Of a DNA stretch of 16,817 bases, positions 7,668 to 14,561 are shown piece after piece. How positions within the stretch are numbered: position 1 is the stretch's first letter; each line of letters opens with the position of its first letter. Below the pieces are notes generated by a model. The model saw nothing but the letters and a program-made list of their open reading frames with translations. It was not told the DNA's origin and did no database searches. The stretch lies in assembly GCA_028683635.1 (NCBI GenBank), contig JAQUHL010000006.1:1-16817 (forward strand), read 5' to 3'. This DNA comes from Candidatus Cloacimonadota bacterium (GTDB lineage Bacteria; Cloacimonadota; Cloacimonadia; Cloacimonadales; Cloacimonadaceae). The position numbers and the translations under genes were made by a program.

Positions 7668-8645
7668 TTAATAATTCACGAGTTTTTCGATTTCAGCCAG
7701 AATTCGATCAGGAGTGATAACATAGTATTTCTCACCCAGGGGCAGAGGAATCACGGTATCGAAACCAGTGAGCCTGGTGGGAGGTGCTTCCAGGGAGAGG
7801 AAAGCTTCCTCGTTGATGCATGAGATCAATTCAGCAGCAGGACCATAACTCTTGGGAGCCTCGGTAACGATCAAAGCCCTGCCGGTTTTTTGCACAGACT
7901 GACGAATTGTGTCCCGATCTATCGGCCAGATGGTACGTAAATCTATCAGTTCTACCTGAATTCCTTTTTCCCTGGCCATCACCATCGCTCTTTGCACTTC
8001 CCGGATCATTGCCCCATAAGCAATTACAGTGATATGCTCACCGGGACTCAGGATTTTGGCCTTTCCGATCGGGATGGTGAATTTCTCTTCGGGGACCTCT
8101 TGTTTGATAGCGCGATAGATGCGTTTGGGCTCGAGATAGATCACGGGATCAGGATCCTCGATAGCGGCTATTAGTAAACCTTTGGCATCGTAGGGAGTAG
8201 AGGGGATCACCACCTTAAGTCCCGGAGTGTGACCAAAATAGGCTTCCGGGCTTTCAGAATGGTGCTCCAAAGCGTTTATGCCACCTCCATATGGGATGCG
8301 TATGACCATGGGAACGGAATACTTTCCCCGGGTGCGGTTTCTGAATCTGCCAACGTGTGACAGGATCTGGTTCATGGCAGGATAGACAAAGCCATCGAAC
8401 TGCATTTCCACCACAGGCTTCATCCCTGTTATCGCCATACCCAGGGCAGTGCCAACTATACCGCTTTCAGCCAGAGGACTATCAAAGACTCTCTCCGCTC
8501 CATGCTTTACCTGCAGACCTTCTGTCACCCGGAAAACACCTCCTTCCACCCCGACATCCTCACCATATACAAGTACTCCTCTATCTTCCCTTAGTTTCAG
8601 ATCAAGGGCATCATTGATCGCTTGAACGAGATTCATGACCTTCAT
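7668..8645 (-). CDS. pdhB: 2-oxo acid (probably pyruvate) dehydrogenase E1 subunit beta
   Basis: The E1 alpha2beta2 heterotetramer decarboxylates the 2-oxo acid with thiamine diphosphate and reductively acylates the E2 lipoyl group. This 325-residue subunit is full length for the family. It shows GEDVGVEGGVFRVTEGL (E29, the glutamate that activates the thiamine ring), DSPLAESGIVGTALGMA, and the loop ALEHHSESPEAYF (H128, H129). Transketolase pyrimidine-binding and C-terminal domains span about 4-180 and 195-320. The start ATG 8645 overlaps the E1alpha stop as ATGA, and its AGGAGG lies inside the end of the E1alpha gene, so translation of the two subunits is coupled, as expected for a 1:1 complex. 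Confidence 0.95.
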   Translation of the reverse strand: MKVMNLVQAINDALDLKLREDRGVLVYGEDVGVEGGVFRVTEGLQVKHGAERVFDSPLAESGIVGTALGMAITGMKPVVEMQFDGFVYPAMNQILSHVGRFRNRTRGKYSVPMVIRIPYGGGINALEHHSESPEAYFGHTPGLKVVIPSTPYDAKGLLIAAIEDPDPVIYLEPKRIYRAIKQEVPEEKFTIPIGKAKILSPGEHITVIAYGAMIREVQRAMVMAREKGIQVELIDLRTIWPIDRDTIRQSVQKTGRALIVTEAPKSYGPAAELISCINEEAFLSLEAPPTRLTGFDTVIPLPLGEKYYVITPDRILAEIEKLVNY

Positions 8646-9748
8646 TTTACACCTCCTTTGGCAAGTTTGAGATAGTTTTGATATTCATTTTTCTGTTTTT
8701 TAAGTTCGTCCGGCAGATCATGATACATATAGTCGAAAACACTGTCCAGTTCATACTCCCGGAAGTTCTCGGCTTTCTCAAACTCGGCATCAATGGCTTT
8801 CTTGAAACCGGCAATCAGTTCATCTTCCTGCCCGGGATTCCATAAACCCTGTCGTACCAAGTATCCTTTGAGTCTCTGTACTGGATCCTTGAGTGCCCAT
8901 TCTTCCTCCTCTTCCTTGCTACGGTAACGGGTGGGATCATCGGAAGTTGTATGTGCTCCCTGACGGTAAGTCCTGGCCTCTATCAGGAATGGAGTACCAG
9001 ATTCCAAAGCCTGCTTTCTAGCATAGCTTAGCACATCATGCATTGCAAAGAAATCGTTTCCGTCAACTAATACGGAGGGAACGTCGTAGGCCAATCCTTT
9101 CACAGCCAGGTTTATTGATTTGGTCTGCATTTTCAAGGGAACGGATATGGCAAATTGATTGTTCTGGATCACGAATACTACCGGAGCATTCCACACGGCA
9201 GCAAAGTTCAAAGCTTCATGAAAATCCCCCTCGGAAGTTCCTCCATCTCCCACAAAACCGAAGACGGCTGAGTTTTCTTTGTTATACTTCATGGCATAAG
9301 CTATCCCAGTTGCGTGTAACAATTGTGAGGCTATCGGAACGGCTATTGGTAGCATCCTGGGGGCATTGATGAATTTCGAGCCTTCTTCGTTGCCCTTGAA
9401 ATAAAGAAAAATCTCCCACAGGGAAACTCCTTTGGCCAGCCAGGCCCCAAGCTCCCGAAAAGCCGGCACCAACCAATCCTCCATGCGGATCACCTTGCCG
9501 GCAGCAATGTGAATGGCCTCCTGGCCAAGATTTGGTGGATAAGTAAACATCCTTCCCTGTCTCTGATAGCTAACTGCCATCAGATCCACTGTTCTCTCAA
9601 ACAGGAGGTCTTTGTAAGCCTGCACAATCTCCGCATTAGAGAGATCAGGTTTCCAATCTTTGAGGATCACCTTGCCCTCGTTGTCCAGAACCTGGTACAT
9701 CTTGTTTTCAATGGCTTTGTATTTATTTAGAGTTTTGTGGTCAAACAT
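8642..9748 (-). CDS. pdhA: 2-oxo acid (probably pyruvate) dehydrogenase E1 subunit alpha
   Basis: This is the 368-residue E1alpha subunit that binds thiamine diphosphate and Mg2+. The cofactor motif runs from VGDGGTSEGDFHEALNFA (G167-D168-G169) to IQNNQFAIS (N196, N197), the standard 30-residue spacing. The loop YRQGAHTTSDDPTRYR and the N-terminal YQRQGRM...GQEA region resemble the E1alpha of Bacillus-type pyruvate dehydrogenase more than branched-chain enzymes (from memory, not aligned). A run of five glutamates follows this loop (KEEEEEW). ATG 9748 has AAGGAG 7 bases upstream. It is the first gene of the E1alpha-E1beta-E2-E3 operon. Branched-chain 2-oxo acids remain a possible substrate. 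Confidence 0.94.
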   Translation of the reverse strand: MFDHKTLNKYKAIENKMYQVLDNEGKVILKDWKPDLSNAEIVQAYKDLLFERTVDLMAVSYQRQGRMFTYPPNLGQEAIHIAAGKVIRMEDWLVPAFRELGAWLAKGVSLWEIFLYFKGNEEGSKFINAPRMLPIAVPIASQLLHATGIAYAMKYNKENSAVFGFVGDGGTSEGDFHEALNFAAVWNAPVVFVIQNNQFAISVPLKMQTKSINLAVKGLAYDVPSVLVDGNDFFAMHDVLSYARKQALESGTPFLIEARTYRQGAHTTSDDPTRYRSKEEEEEWALKDPVQRLKGYLVRQGLWNPGQEDELIAGFKKAIDAEFEKAENFREYELDSVFDYMYHDLPDELKKQKNEYQNYLKLAKGGVK

Positions 9749-9780
9749 GATTTAGCTCCTTGTTGTGATATCCTACAAAA

Positions 9781-9809
9781 AAGATAGGCTATACTGTGAT
9801 GCTTGGCAA
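9781..9809 (-). promoter_or_regulatory. Sigma-70-type promoter of the pdh operon
   Basis: On the minus strand TTGCCA (9804-9809) and TATCTT (9781-9786) are separated by exactly 17 bases. The expected start site near 9774 gives a leader of about 26 bases with AAGGAG before the E1alpha ATG at 9748. No operator palindrome overlaps it that I can see. Confidence 0.55.
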
Positions 9810-9870
9810 ATACTATTTTTCAAGTAGTGTGGGGGTTCTCAAGTATCGAGAAAACCCTTGACTAAAAATG

Positions 9871-9911
9871 CTATCAGGAATTTTGAGATCATAAGCTATA
9901 TAGCCTGATAG
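9871..9911 (+). promoter_or_regulatory. Inverted repeat covering the leader and ribosome-binding site of the 9920 gene
   Basis: CTATCAGG (9871-9878) and CCTGATAG (9904-9911) are perfect complements 25 bases apart. The right arm includes the first bases of the ribosome-binding site TAGGAG (9909-9914), so a stem formed in the mRNA could hide it. TTGACT at 9858-9863 is the best -35 candidate, but no good -10 follows at 16-18 bases. If the start site lies downstream of 9871 the structure cannot form, so it could instead be a protein-binding site. Confidence 0.35.
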
Positions 9912-9919
9912 GAGACGAG

Positions 9920-10620
9920 ATGAAGAACTTATGGATAATGATCGGCCTGGTCGTGATTGTGTTTGCACCACTGTTTGCAGAGGAAAGCCGGGTATTGAGC
10001 CTGAACTTTGATAATATGAAACTTTCCCAGTTACCGGCTATTGATCACGACATCAATGTCCTGGTCTCGAAAGAGCGGAACAGGATATATTTCAGCGATG
10101 AATTCAAAGTTTTAAAATCCGATCTTGCCACTCAGGATCTGAAAATATTTTTTTTGAACCGGGATTTGATTGTTGATAAGATGAGTGTAAATGGGGTGGA
10201 TTACCCCATCAATCTGATCGAAAACCTAAGGCCAGAGCATTTTAACCCACCCTTGCGTTTACAGACTATGGTAAACGCCACTCAGTTCAGCAATGTGTAC
10301 AGCATTTTTGTGCCGGATAACCTTGCCTTGCCGGATACCGTGAATCTGAAGCTCAAATATATCCTGGCCACAGATAAGGAATTCCAATATTCTGAGCAGG
10401 AAGAATCCCACATCCGCCTGCGTGGCCAGAACTTTTGGTATCCCAGAAATCTCCACAAGGATGAATCAGTAATCCTGAAAGTATCGGCATCGAGCAAACA
10501 CAAAGTGGAGATCCAGGGAGTGGAATTGGGATATGAGCTTGCAAACTTCAGAAGGATATCCAGACTCAGTTTTTTGGATAAAAGCAATCAGCCTGCAGAT
10601 TTTAAACTAATCGAAGAATA

Positions 10621-10621
<1 letters not shown>
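9920..10621 (+). CDS. Exported protein of unknown function, stop codon shared with tRNA-Thr
   Basis: This is a 233-residue protein with a clear N-terminal signal peptide (MKNLWIMIGLVVIVFAPLFA, cleavage probably after residue 20). The mature part looks all-beta, with alternating hydrophobic strands. The section from about 105 to 175, with KYILATDKEFQYSEQE and LRGQNFWYPRN, recalls the N-terminal beta sandwich of M1-family aminopeptidases, but there is no HExxH catalytic domain, so it is not a complete peptidase. ATG 9920 is preceded by TAGGAG with a 5-base gap. The stop codon TAG at 10619-10621 ends on the first base of the tRNA gene, so both are presumably on one transcript that ends at the terminator 10744-10777. 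I do not recognise the gene. Confidence 0.85.
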
Positions 10622-10695
<74 letters not shown>

Positions 10696-10743
10696 GCCTT
10701 TCCCTGTTATGTGCAGATCATAGCGATCTCGTAAACCGGGAAA

Positions 10744-10777
10744 AACAAGTCCGGATTGAAACCAATCCGGACTTGTT
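10744..10777. terminator. Strong intrinsic terminator, probably bidirectional
   Basis: A 15-base-pair stem (10744-10758 with 10763-10777; core CAAGTCCGGATTG) closes a four-base loop and is followed on the plus strand by TTCTTTTATTATT. On the minus strand the tail begins with TTTTT. It lies between the plus-strand tRNA transcript and the convergent minus-strand gene ending at 10802, so it can serve both. Confidence 0.9.
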
Positions 10778-10801
10778 CTTTTATTATTGAAAAGCTCCTT
10801 G

Positions 10802-11668
10802 TTAATCCACTTCGATGATCAGGTTTTTGATCCGTCGGAAAACTTCGGGATTGGTAATCACGAGAGTATAATTGATTCCATCCTTATCGACCCGGTAGGA
10901 CGAGGCATTTTGTCCTGAAAGAATGGCATACTTCTTTTTGGCAGTAAATCGGAGTGTTGATTCATTGAGCAGATTTAGAGGAGTATAGGAATCCAGATTG
11001 CTTTTTTTGGAAACCACAGATACTCTTCCTATGCCCAATAAGCCACCGGTACGGTCGATGATTTCCTTCTCAATCAGTTCTTTGCGGGTGCCATACACGT
11101 AATAAATGGTGTTTATATCCTGATCGAGTTGCTCGATTTGAGCTGTTTTTTCTGAGATCTGGGCTTCCCGTTTCTGGATCTCCTGAACCGAAGTCTTGCG
11201 CTCAGTATCAAGGGTTTCGCTAAGCACACCCAATTCTTTTTGCAACCCGGCAACAATGTTTTCCTTTTCGGAAACTGACGACCGGAGTTTATTCAGGATG
11301 TCCTGTAACCCTGCCACCTGACGGTTGGATTGGGAGAGTTCACGTTCCAACTGGGAAATTCTTTGTTTGCCTGCTTCGAGTTGGGAACGCATATTCGAAA
11401 GGCTGTTTACAATCATGGATTTCCTGTCTTCCGGAGTCGCACCCGGGGTTTCTCCAGCAATGGAAAGTTGACCCATTAGATCCTTATCGATAGCATCAAG
11501 AGTGGATTGGATATCGCCAATGGTTTTTGTGGCATTCTCGAAAGATGTGGAGATTTCTTCCTTTTCTTGGGCGAGATTTTTCTGCTTATTATTTGCGCCC
11601 ACCCACATGATTGCCATGATGATGGTAAGCACTGCAAGCAGGATAGTGATAATCGGCATAATTTTCAT
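10802..11668 (-). CDS. Membrane-anchored coiled-coil protein of unknown function
   Basis: This is a 288-residue protein. Residues 5-25 form one hydrophobic segment that should anchor it in the inner membrane with the rest in the periplasm. Residues about 28-190 are rich in Q, E, K and L in heptads (QRISQLERELSQSNRQVAGL and similar) and should form a long coiled coil. The C-terminal domain (about 190-288) starts with TIYYVYGTRKELIEKEIIDR and then GGLLGIGR. A YY.iGT.kELiekgii..GGlLGIG signature followed by a SYrvdkdg...LvItNPevF-like end occurs in uncharacterised anchored coiled-coil proteins of Bacteroidetes and relatives (from memory). ATG 11668 has GGAG 6 bases upstream. It converges on the tRNA transcript and diverges from rqcH. 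No function can be assigned. Confidence 0.85.
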   Translation of the reverse strand: MKIMPIITILLAVLTIIMAIMWVGANNKQKNLAQEKEEISTSFENATKTIGDIQSTLDAIDKDLMGQLSIAGETPGATPEDRKSMIVNSLSNMRSQLEAGKQRISQLERELSQSNRQVAGLQDILNKLRSSVSEKENIVAGLQKELGVLSETLDTERKTSVQEIQKREAQISEKTAQIEQLDQDINTIYYVYGTRKELIEKEIIDRTGGLLGIGRVSVVSKKSNLDSYTPLNLLNESTLRFTAKKKYAILSGQNASSYRVDKDGINYTLVITNPEVFRRIKNLIIEVD

Positions 11669-11757
11669 ACTTGACTCCTCTTCTGAATTCTGGAACGTTG
11701 TCCCAACTTATAGTACACAGCTTTCCTGTCAAGGCAAATGCTATTTTTTGAGGAGAC

Positions 11758-13194
11758 ATGCAATACTCGTATCTAAAGACCTGGACCGAAGAACAAGAGC
11801 CCCGGGGCTGGGTAATATCCTCTTGCACAAAGTTTGAGCGTGAAACGGGTTTTCAGCTTGGGGATGGCCGGGTTCTCCGGTTCATTCTCAGCAGCAATGA
11901 TTCTTTTTTATTCACAGATGAGTTGCAATCCGGGGGAATCCCCTGCTGGCAGTTTCTGGATCACGGAATTATAAGAAAGATAGATATCTCGGATGCAGAC
12001 AGGATTATTACGCTTGAGATCTGGGTAAAAGACATTTACCAATCAGAAAAGTCATATACCATCATATTCGAAGCAATGTCTCCCAAACCCAATCTCATTG
12101 TTTGCCGAAAGGAACACAACGAACTGGTCGTTTTGGATGCCTTCCACAAATATACGCTCAGTGATAATCCCAGGCGGCAGATTCTTCCCGGCCTGGTCTA
12201 TGAAGCACCGGATACCGGCTTTGTACCCAAAGTGCTGGACATATCCTATCCTCTGGAATATGGTGGGCTAAGCTTTGAGAGTATGAACGACTTCCTGAAA
12301 TCCCAGTACCAGACCAGGCTCAATATCCAGGATCGCGACCTGGATCTAAACCGGCATATCTCCCACTGGCAGAAAGAACTGAAAAAACAAAAACAGAAAC
12401 TGAACAAACAGCAAAGCGAATTGGATAATGCCCAAAACTGCGAACAATGGAAGGTTTTTGCCGAGACTTTGAAATTCAGCATGCACCAGATCACCAAGGG
12501 GGATACCTGCCTTGAGGCAATCAATTACTTCGAATCCGGAACTCCTCCGATTATGATCCCTCTCTTGCCGGATAAGAGCCCACATCAGAATCTGATGTAC
12601 TATCTGAAAAAATACCGTAAAGCCAGAAACGGACTCGAAATAATCAACACAAACCTGGAAAAAACCCGCCAGACAATCCTGGAGCTTGAAACCATCCTTC
12701 AGGAACTGCATTCTGGAAGGATACCAGCATATCTGGATCTCAACAGGCAGCAGGTGTCTGAGCTGAAACAAACAGAAACCAAGTATCAACGAATCCTAAA
12801 ATTTAAGATAGACGAGGATTGGGAAATCCTGATCGGCAGAAAGGCTACAGAGAATGATTTCATTACCACCCAGATTGCCAAACCCATGGATTGGTGGTTC
12901 CATACCAGGATCTATCACGGATCTCATATCCTGCTCAGAAACCTGCACAAACATGCACTCCCGGAAGAATTTGTCTCCCTATGTTGCAATCTGGCAGCTT
13001 GGTATAGCAAGGCAAAATTTTCCTCCAACGTGCCCGTGGATTACACTCAGATCCGCTATGTCCGCAAACCCAGAAAGGCGGCACCAGGTTTTGTGACCTA
13101 TACAAACCACAAATCATACTATGCCAGTCCAATGGATCTCAGGGAGGTACGAGAAATCCTCACCCGGAAACACGATCATGAAAAAAAAGATTAA
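11758..13194 (+). CDS. rqcH: RqcH/NFACT-family ribosome quality control protein
   Basis: RqcH (Rqc2 homologue) binds stalled 50S subunits carrying peptidyl-tRNA and recruits tRNA-Ala to add C-terminal alanine tails that mark the chain for degradation. This 478-residue protein has an NFACT-N domain (about 1-185) with the conserved DR pair (D81-R82 in SDADRIITLEI), a coiled-coil middle region (about 195-345, lysine/glutamine-rich) and a C-terminal NFACT-R domain (about 350-460) with KPMDWWFHT (377-383), GSH (388-390) and VDYTQIRYVRKP. It is shorter than the usual 550-590 residues, mainly at the N-terminus and middle. ATG 11758 has GAGG four bases upstream, a short but workable spacing. Its last 17 bases overlap recO. 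The family call is firm; older annotations would say fibronectin-binding protein A. Confidence 0.93.
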   Translation: MQYSYLKTWTEEQEPRGWVISSCTKFERETGFQLGDGRVLRFILSSNDSFLFTDELQSGGIPCWQFLDHGIIRKIDISDADRIITLEIWVKDIYQSEKSYTIIFEAMSPKPNLIVCRKEHNELVVLDAFHKYTLSDNPRRQILPGLVYEAPDTGFVPKVLDISYPLEYGGLSFESMNDFLKSQYQTRLNIQDRDLDLNRHISHWQKELKKQKQKLNKQQSELDNAQNCEQWKVFAETLKFSMHQITKGDTCLEAINYFESGTPPIMIPLLPDKSPHQNLMYYLKKYRKARNGLEIINTNLEKTRQTILELETILQELHSGRIPAYLDLNRQQVSELKQTETKYQRILKFKIDEDWEILIGRKATENDFITTQIAKPMDWWFHTRIYHGSHILLRNLHKHALPEEFVSLCCNLAAWYSKAKFSSNVPVDYTQIRYVRKPRKAAPGFVTYTNHKSYYASPMDLREVREILTRKHDHEKKD

Positions 13195-13945
13195 AACCCT
13201 GGGGATTCTATACCGGATCAGCAAATATGGTGATACAAGCCTGATTCTCAAAACCTTCACCCGGGATGAGGGACTGATCTCCATACTGGCAAAGGGAGCC
13301 CGTAGCAGCTCCACACAGACCGCTTTTCAGACCCTCGGGATCTACGAACTTGTGTTGTATAAACCTCTGGAAACTGGATTGTATCTGCTCTCAGAATCAA
13401 CTTTGCTTCTTGTATATGACTTTTCGCAAAATACCGGGCTATGGTGCCTGGCTCAATGTGGCTGTGAACTGATAAGTCAAATTCTGATCTCTGGGGATGA
13501 ATATCTGCAGTATTATGATTTACAAAAGCTGTATCTGGATTATCTGAACGAACACCACGAGGCCGGGATCTATATCTTCTGGAGGTTCTGGCTTAGGGTG
13601 ATGGAACTGCTGGGTTTGTCCTATGACCTATCCAACTGCCATCGTTGCTCAAAACCCTTGGGAAATGCTGCCTTTGTGGAAAAGGGGACCGGAGCGCTAA
13701 TCTGTATTGAATGCGCCCAGCAAAGCCATTACCCGGAGCATGTATCAGCCCTGAGTGTTCGAAGCATAAAGATCATCTCAAAACTACCCGTAATTGGCAA
13801 CTATGTACAATCTCTGTCCATTGATTTTACCAGCATTGTTCAGATCAATCAAATCATCCGTGATTTCTTTGAAACTCATCTCCATAAGCCCCTGCATTTG
13901 AAAAGCCTTATTATCTACGAACAATTATTCTCAAACGGCACATGA
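13178..13945 (+). CDS. recO: DNA repair protein RecO
   Basis: RecO works with RecR (and RecF) to load RecA on SSB-coated single-stranded DNA. The 255-residue protein has the N-terminal OB fold (about 1-80) with GILYRISKYGDTSLILKTFT and the signature LISILAKGARSS, a helical region, and a zinc-binding knuckle CHRC (C154, C157) with CIEC (C176, C179). Length is normal. The reading frame is open to ATG 13121, but ATG 13178 is chosen because RecO family proteins begin just before the GIV/GIL strand and the extra 19 residues are unlike the family. The ribosome-binding site before 13178 is weak (GGAAA), consistent with translational coupling through the 17-base overlap with rqcH. Confidence 0.93.
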   Translation: MKKKIKTLGILYRISKYGDTSLILKTFTRDEGLISILAKGARSSSTQTAFQTLGIYELVLYKPLETGLYLLSESTLLLVYDFSQNTGLWCLAQCGCELISQILISGDEYLQYYDLQKLYLDYLNEHHEAGIYIFWRFWLRVMELLGLSYDLSNCHRCSKPLGNAAFVEKGTGALICIECAQQSHYPEHVSALSVRSIKIISKLPVIGNYVQSLSIDFTSIVQINQIIRDFFETHLHKPLHLKSLIIYEQLFSNGT

Positions 13946-14076
13946 TATAGTCTCCACTTTGAAATATCCTGTTCTTGCCGGGGGCATTAGAGGGTACCCC
14001 ATACAATACACTGTACAATACCTTCCAATACCATATAATACAACCATTTAATAACTATTTGATACCATATGATACA

Positions 14077-14109
14077 GGTCTTTCTCTCTCATTCTCTCTC
14101 GAAAAGACC
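14077..14109. repeat. Short inverted repeat with the same octamer as the MITE-like element ends
   Basis: GGTCTTT (14077-14083) and AAAGACC (14103-14109) are complementary and enclose a CT-rich stretch. AAAAGACC at 14102-14109 is identical to the terminal octamer of repeat copy B, which begins 150 bases further on. It could be a shrunken or decayed relative of the element, or chance in low-complexity sequence. Confidence 0.4.
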
Positions 14110-14147
14110 AAAATCACAGGACACTCCTTCCCAGGAGTCTACTCTAC

Positions 14148-14180
14148 ATCAAGCCTATATCAAGCCTATATCAAGTCTAT
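14148..14180 (+). repeat. Three tandem 11-bp repeats
   Basis: ATCAAGCCTAT occurs at 14148-14158 and 14159-14169 and, with one change (ATCAAGTCTAT), at 14170-14180. The units are directly abutting, so this is a microsatellite-like array and not a CRISPR. An 11-base unit is close to one helical turn, so iterated protein binding is possible. Confidence 0.85.
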
Positions 14181-14202
14181 CTGAGTTAACGCTTGATATA
14201 GG
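14154..14202. repeat. Inverted repeat formed by the 11-bp array and a downstream complement
   Basis: CCTATATCAAGC (14154-14165) is perfectly complementary to GCTTGATATAGG (14191-14202), giving a potential 12-base-pair stem with a 25-base loop. No run of T follows, so it is not a canonical intrinsic terminator for recO, although it may stabilise a 3' end. Confidence 0.6.
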
Positions 14203-14259
14203 GTAGATGCAGGGAAGATGGTGGGTAGATATTAGGGAAGGTATAATTCATTCAATTTG

Positions 14260-14403
14260 AAAAGACCGCTGCACATCCCGATTTATCGAAATACAGACTT
14301 CCAAATATGCTGGTTGTGAGGCTTATTTTTGTAAATCTATTCCCGCCCACCACCCTAAAAGGAGTAGGGCTTCGCCCTACAACCCATTATTCAATGGTCT
14401 TTT
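14260..14403 (-). repeat. Intergenic repeat, copy B (144 bp, MITE-like, intact ends)
   Basis: This is the inverted copy of 2952-3089. It begins AAAAGACC (14260-14267) and ends GGTCTTTT (14396-14403), a perfect 8-base terminal inverted repeat. Inside, GTAGGGC-TTC-GCCCTAC (14364-14380 on the plus strand) is a perfect 7-base-pair hairpin, which is damaged in copy A. At the right end CCATT/AATGG followed by TCTTTT is a minimal terminator-like hairpin. The frame is open through the element, but single-base gaps relative to copy A show it is not coding. No clear target duplication flanks it. Confidence 0.87.
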
Positions 14404-14446
14404 GAAGTATCATTGAAGTATCATGGATCATGGATTTATCATGGAT
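14403..14446 (+). repeat. Two tandem 11-bp units and three ATCATGGAT words
   Basis: TGAAGTATCAT occurs twice in perfect tandem (14403-14413, 14414-14424), starting on the last base of repeat copy B. ATCATGGAT then occurs at 14420-14428, 14427-14435 and 14438-14446. These look like slippage or expansion products. The rest, 14447-14561, is AT-rich (TTTTATATTTTAG, GATAAT at 14506-14511) and presumably carries the promoter of the lipoprotein gene, but no convincing -35/-10 pair can be named. Confidence 0.7.
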
Positions 14447-14551
14447 TATCGTCTTTGGAATAGAGATTATAGATATTTGTTTTATATTTTAGTCTATTCA
14501 GGAACGATAATTGCTTTACTTCTCTGCATGGTTAAATCAATCAGCCTTTAT

Positions 14552-14556
14552 GGAGG
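14552..14556 (+). promoter_or_regulatory. Ribosome-binding site fixing the lipoprotein start
   Basis: GGAGG lies 5 bases before ATG 14562. The frame is open back to a TTG at 14511, but that start has no ribosome-binding site and would put 17 residues before the lipoprotein signal peptide. Confidence 0.7.
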
Positions 14557-14561
14557 TTAAA

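Larger units (their letters stand above)
13946..14259. other. Gene-free, repeat-rich region after recO
   Basis: I see no credible gene here; the 69-codon frame at 13975-14184 is made of repeats and lacks a ribosome-binding site. The content is an AT-rich part with repeated AATACC-like words (13999-14076), including two near-identical 15-mers ATACCATATRATACA at 14028-14042 and 14062-14076; a pyrimidine run (14078-14100); three tandem 11-mers (14148-14180); and an inverted match to them at 14191-14202. Base composition differs clearly from the flanking genes. Confidence 0.7.

Noticed and set aside
11669..11757. Promoter pair between the coiled-coil gene and rqcH
   Set aside because: A minus-strand TTGACA (11727-11732) and TATAAG (11707-11712) are present but only 14 bases apart, too close for a normal promoter; no plus-strand pair with acceptable spacing was found.
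13121..13177. Longer N-terminus of RecO
   Set aside because: The 19 residues lie wholly inside the rqcH gene in another frame and are unlike the start of RecO proteins.
14148..14180. CRISPR-like array
   Set aside because: The 11-base units abut directly with no spacers and there are no cas genes.
13975..14184. 69-codon frame after recO
   Set aside because: It is built from low-complexity AATAC, CT-rich and 11-mer repeats and has no ribosome-binding site.
14260..14403. Open frame through repeat copy B as a small gene
   Set aside because: Copy A carries two single-base gaps in the alignment, which would shift the frame. There is no start codon with ribosome-binding site.
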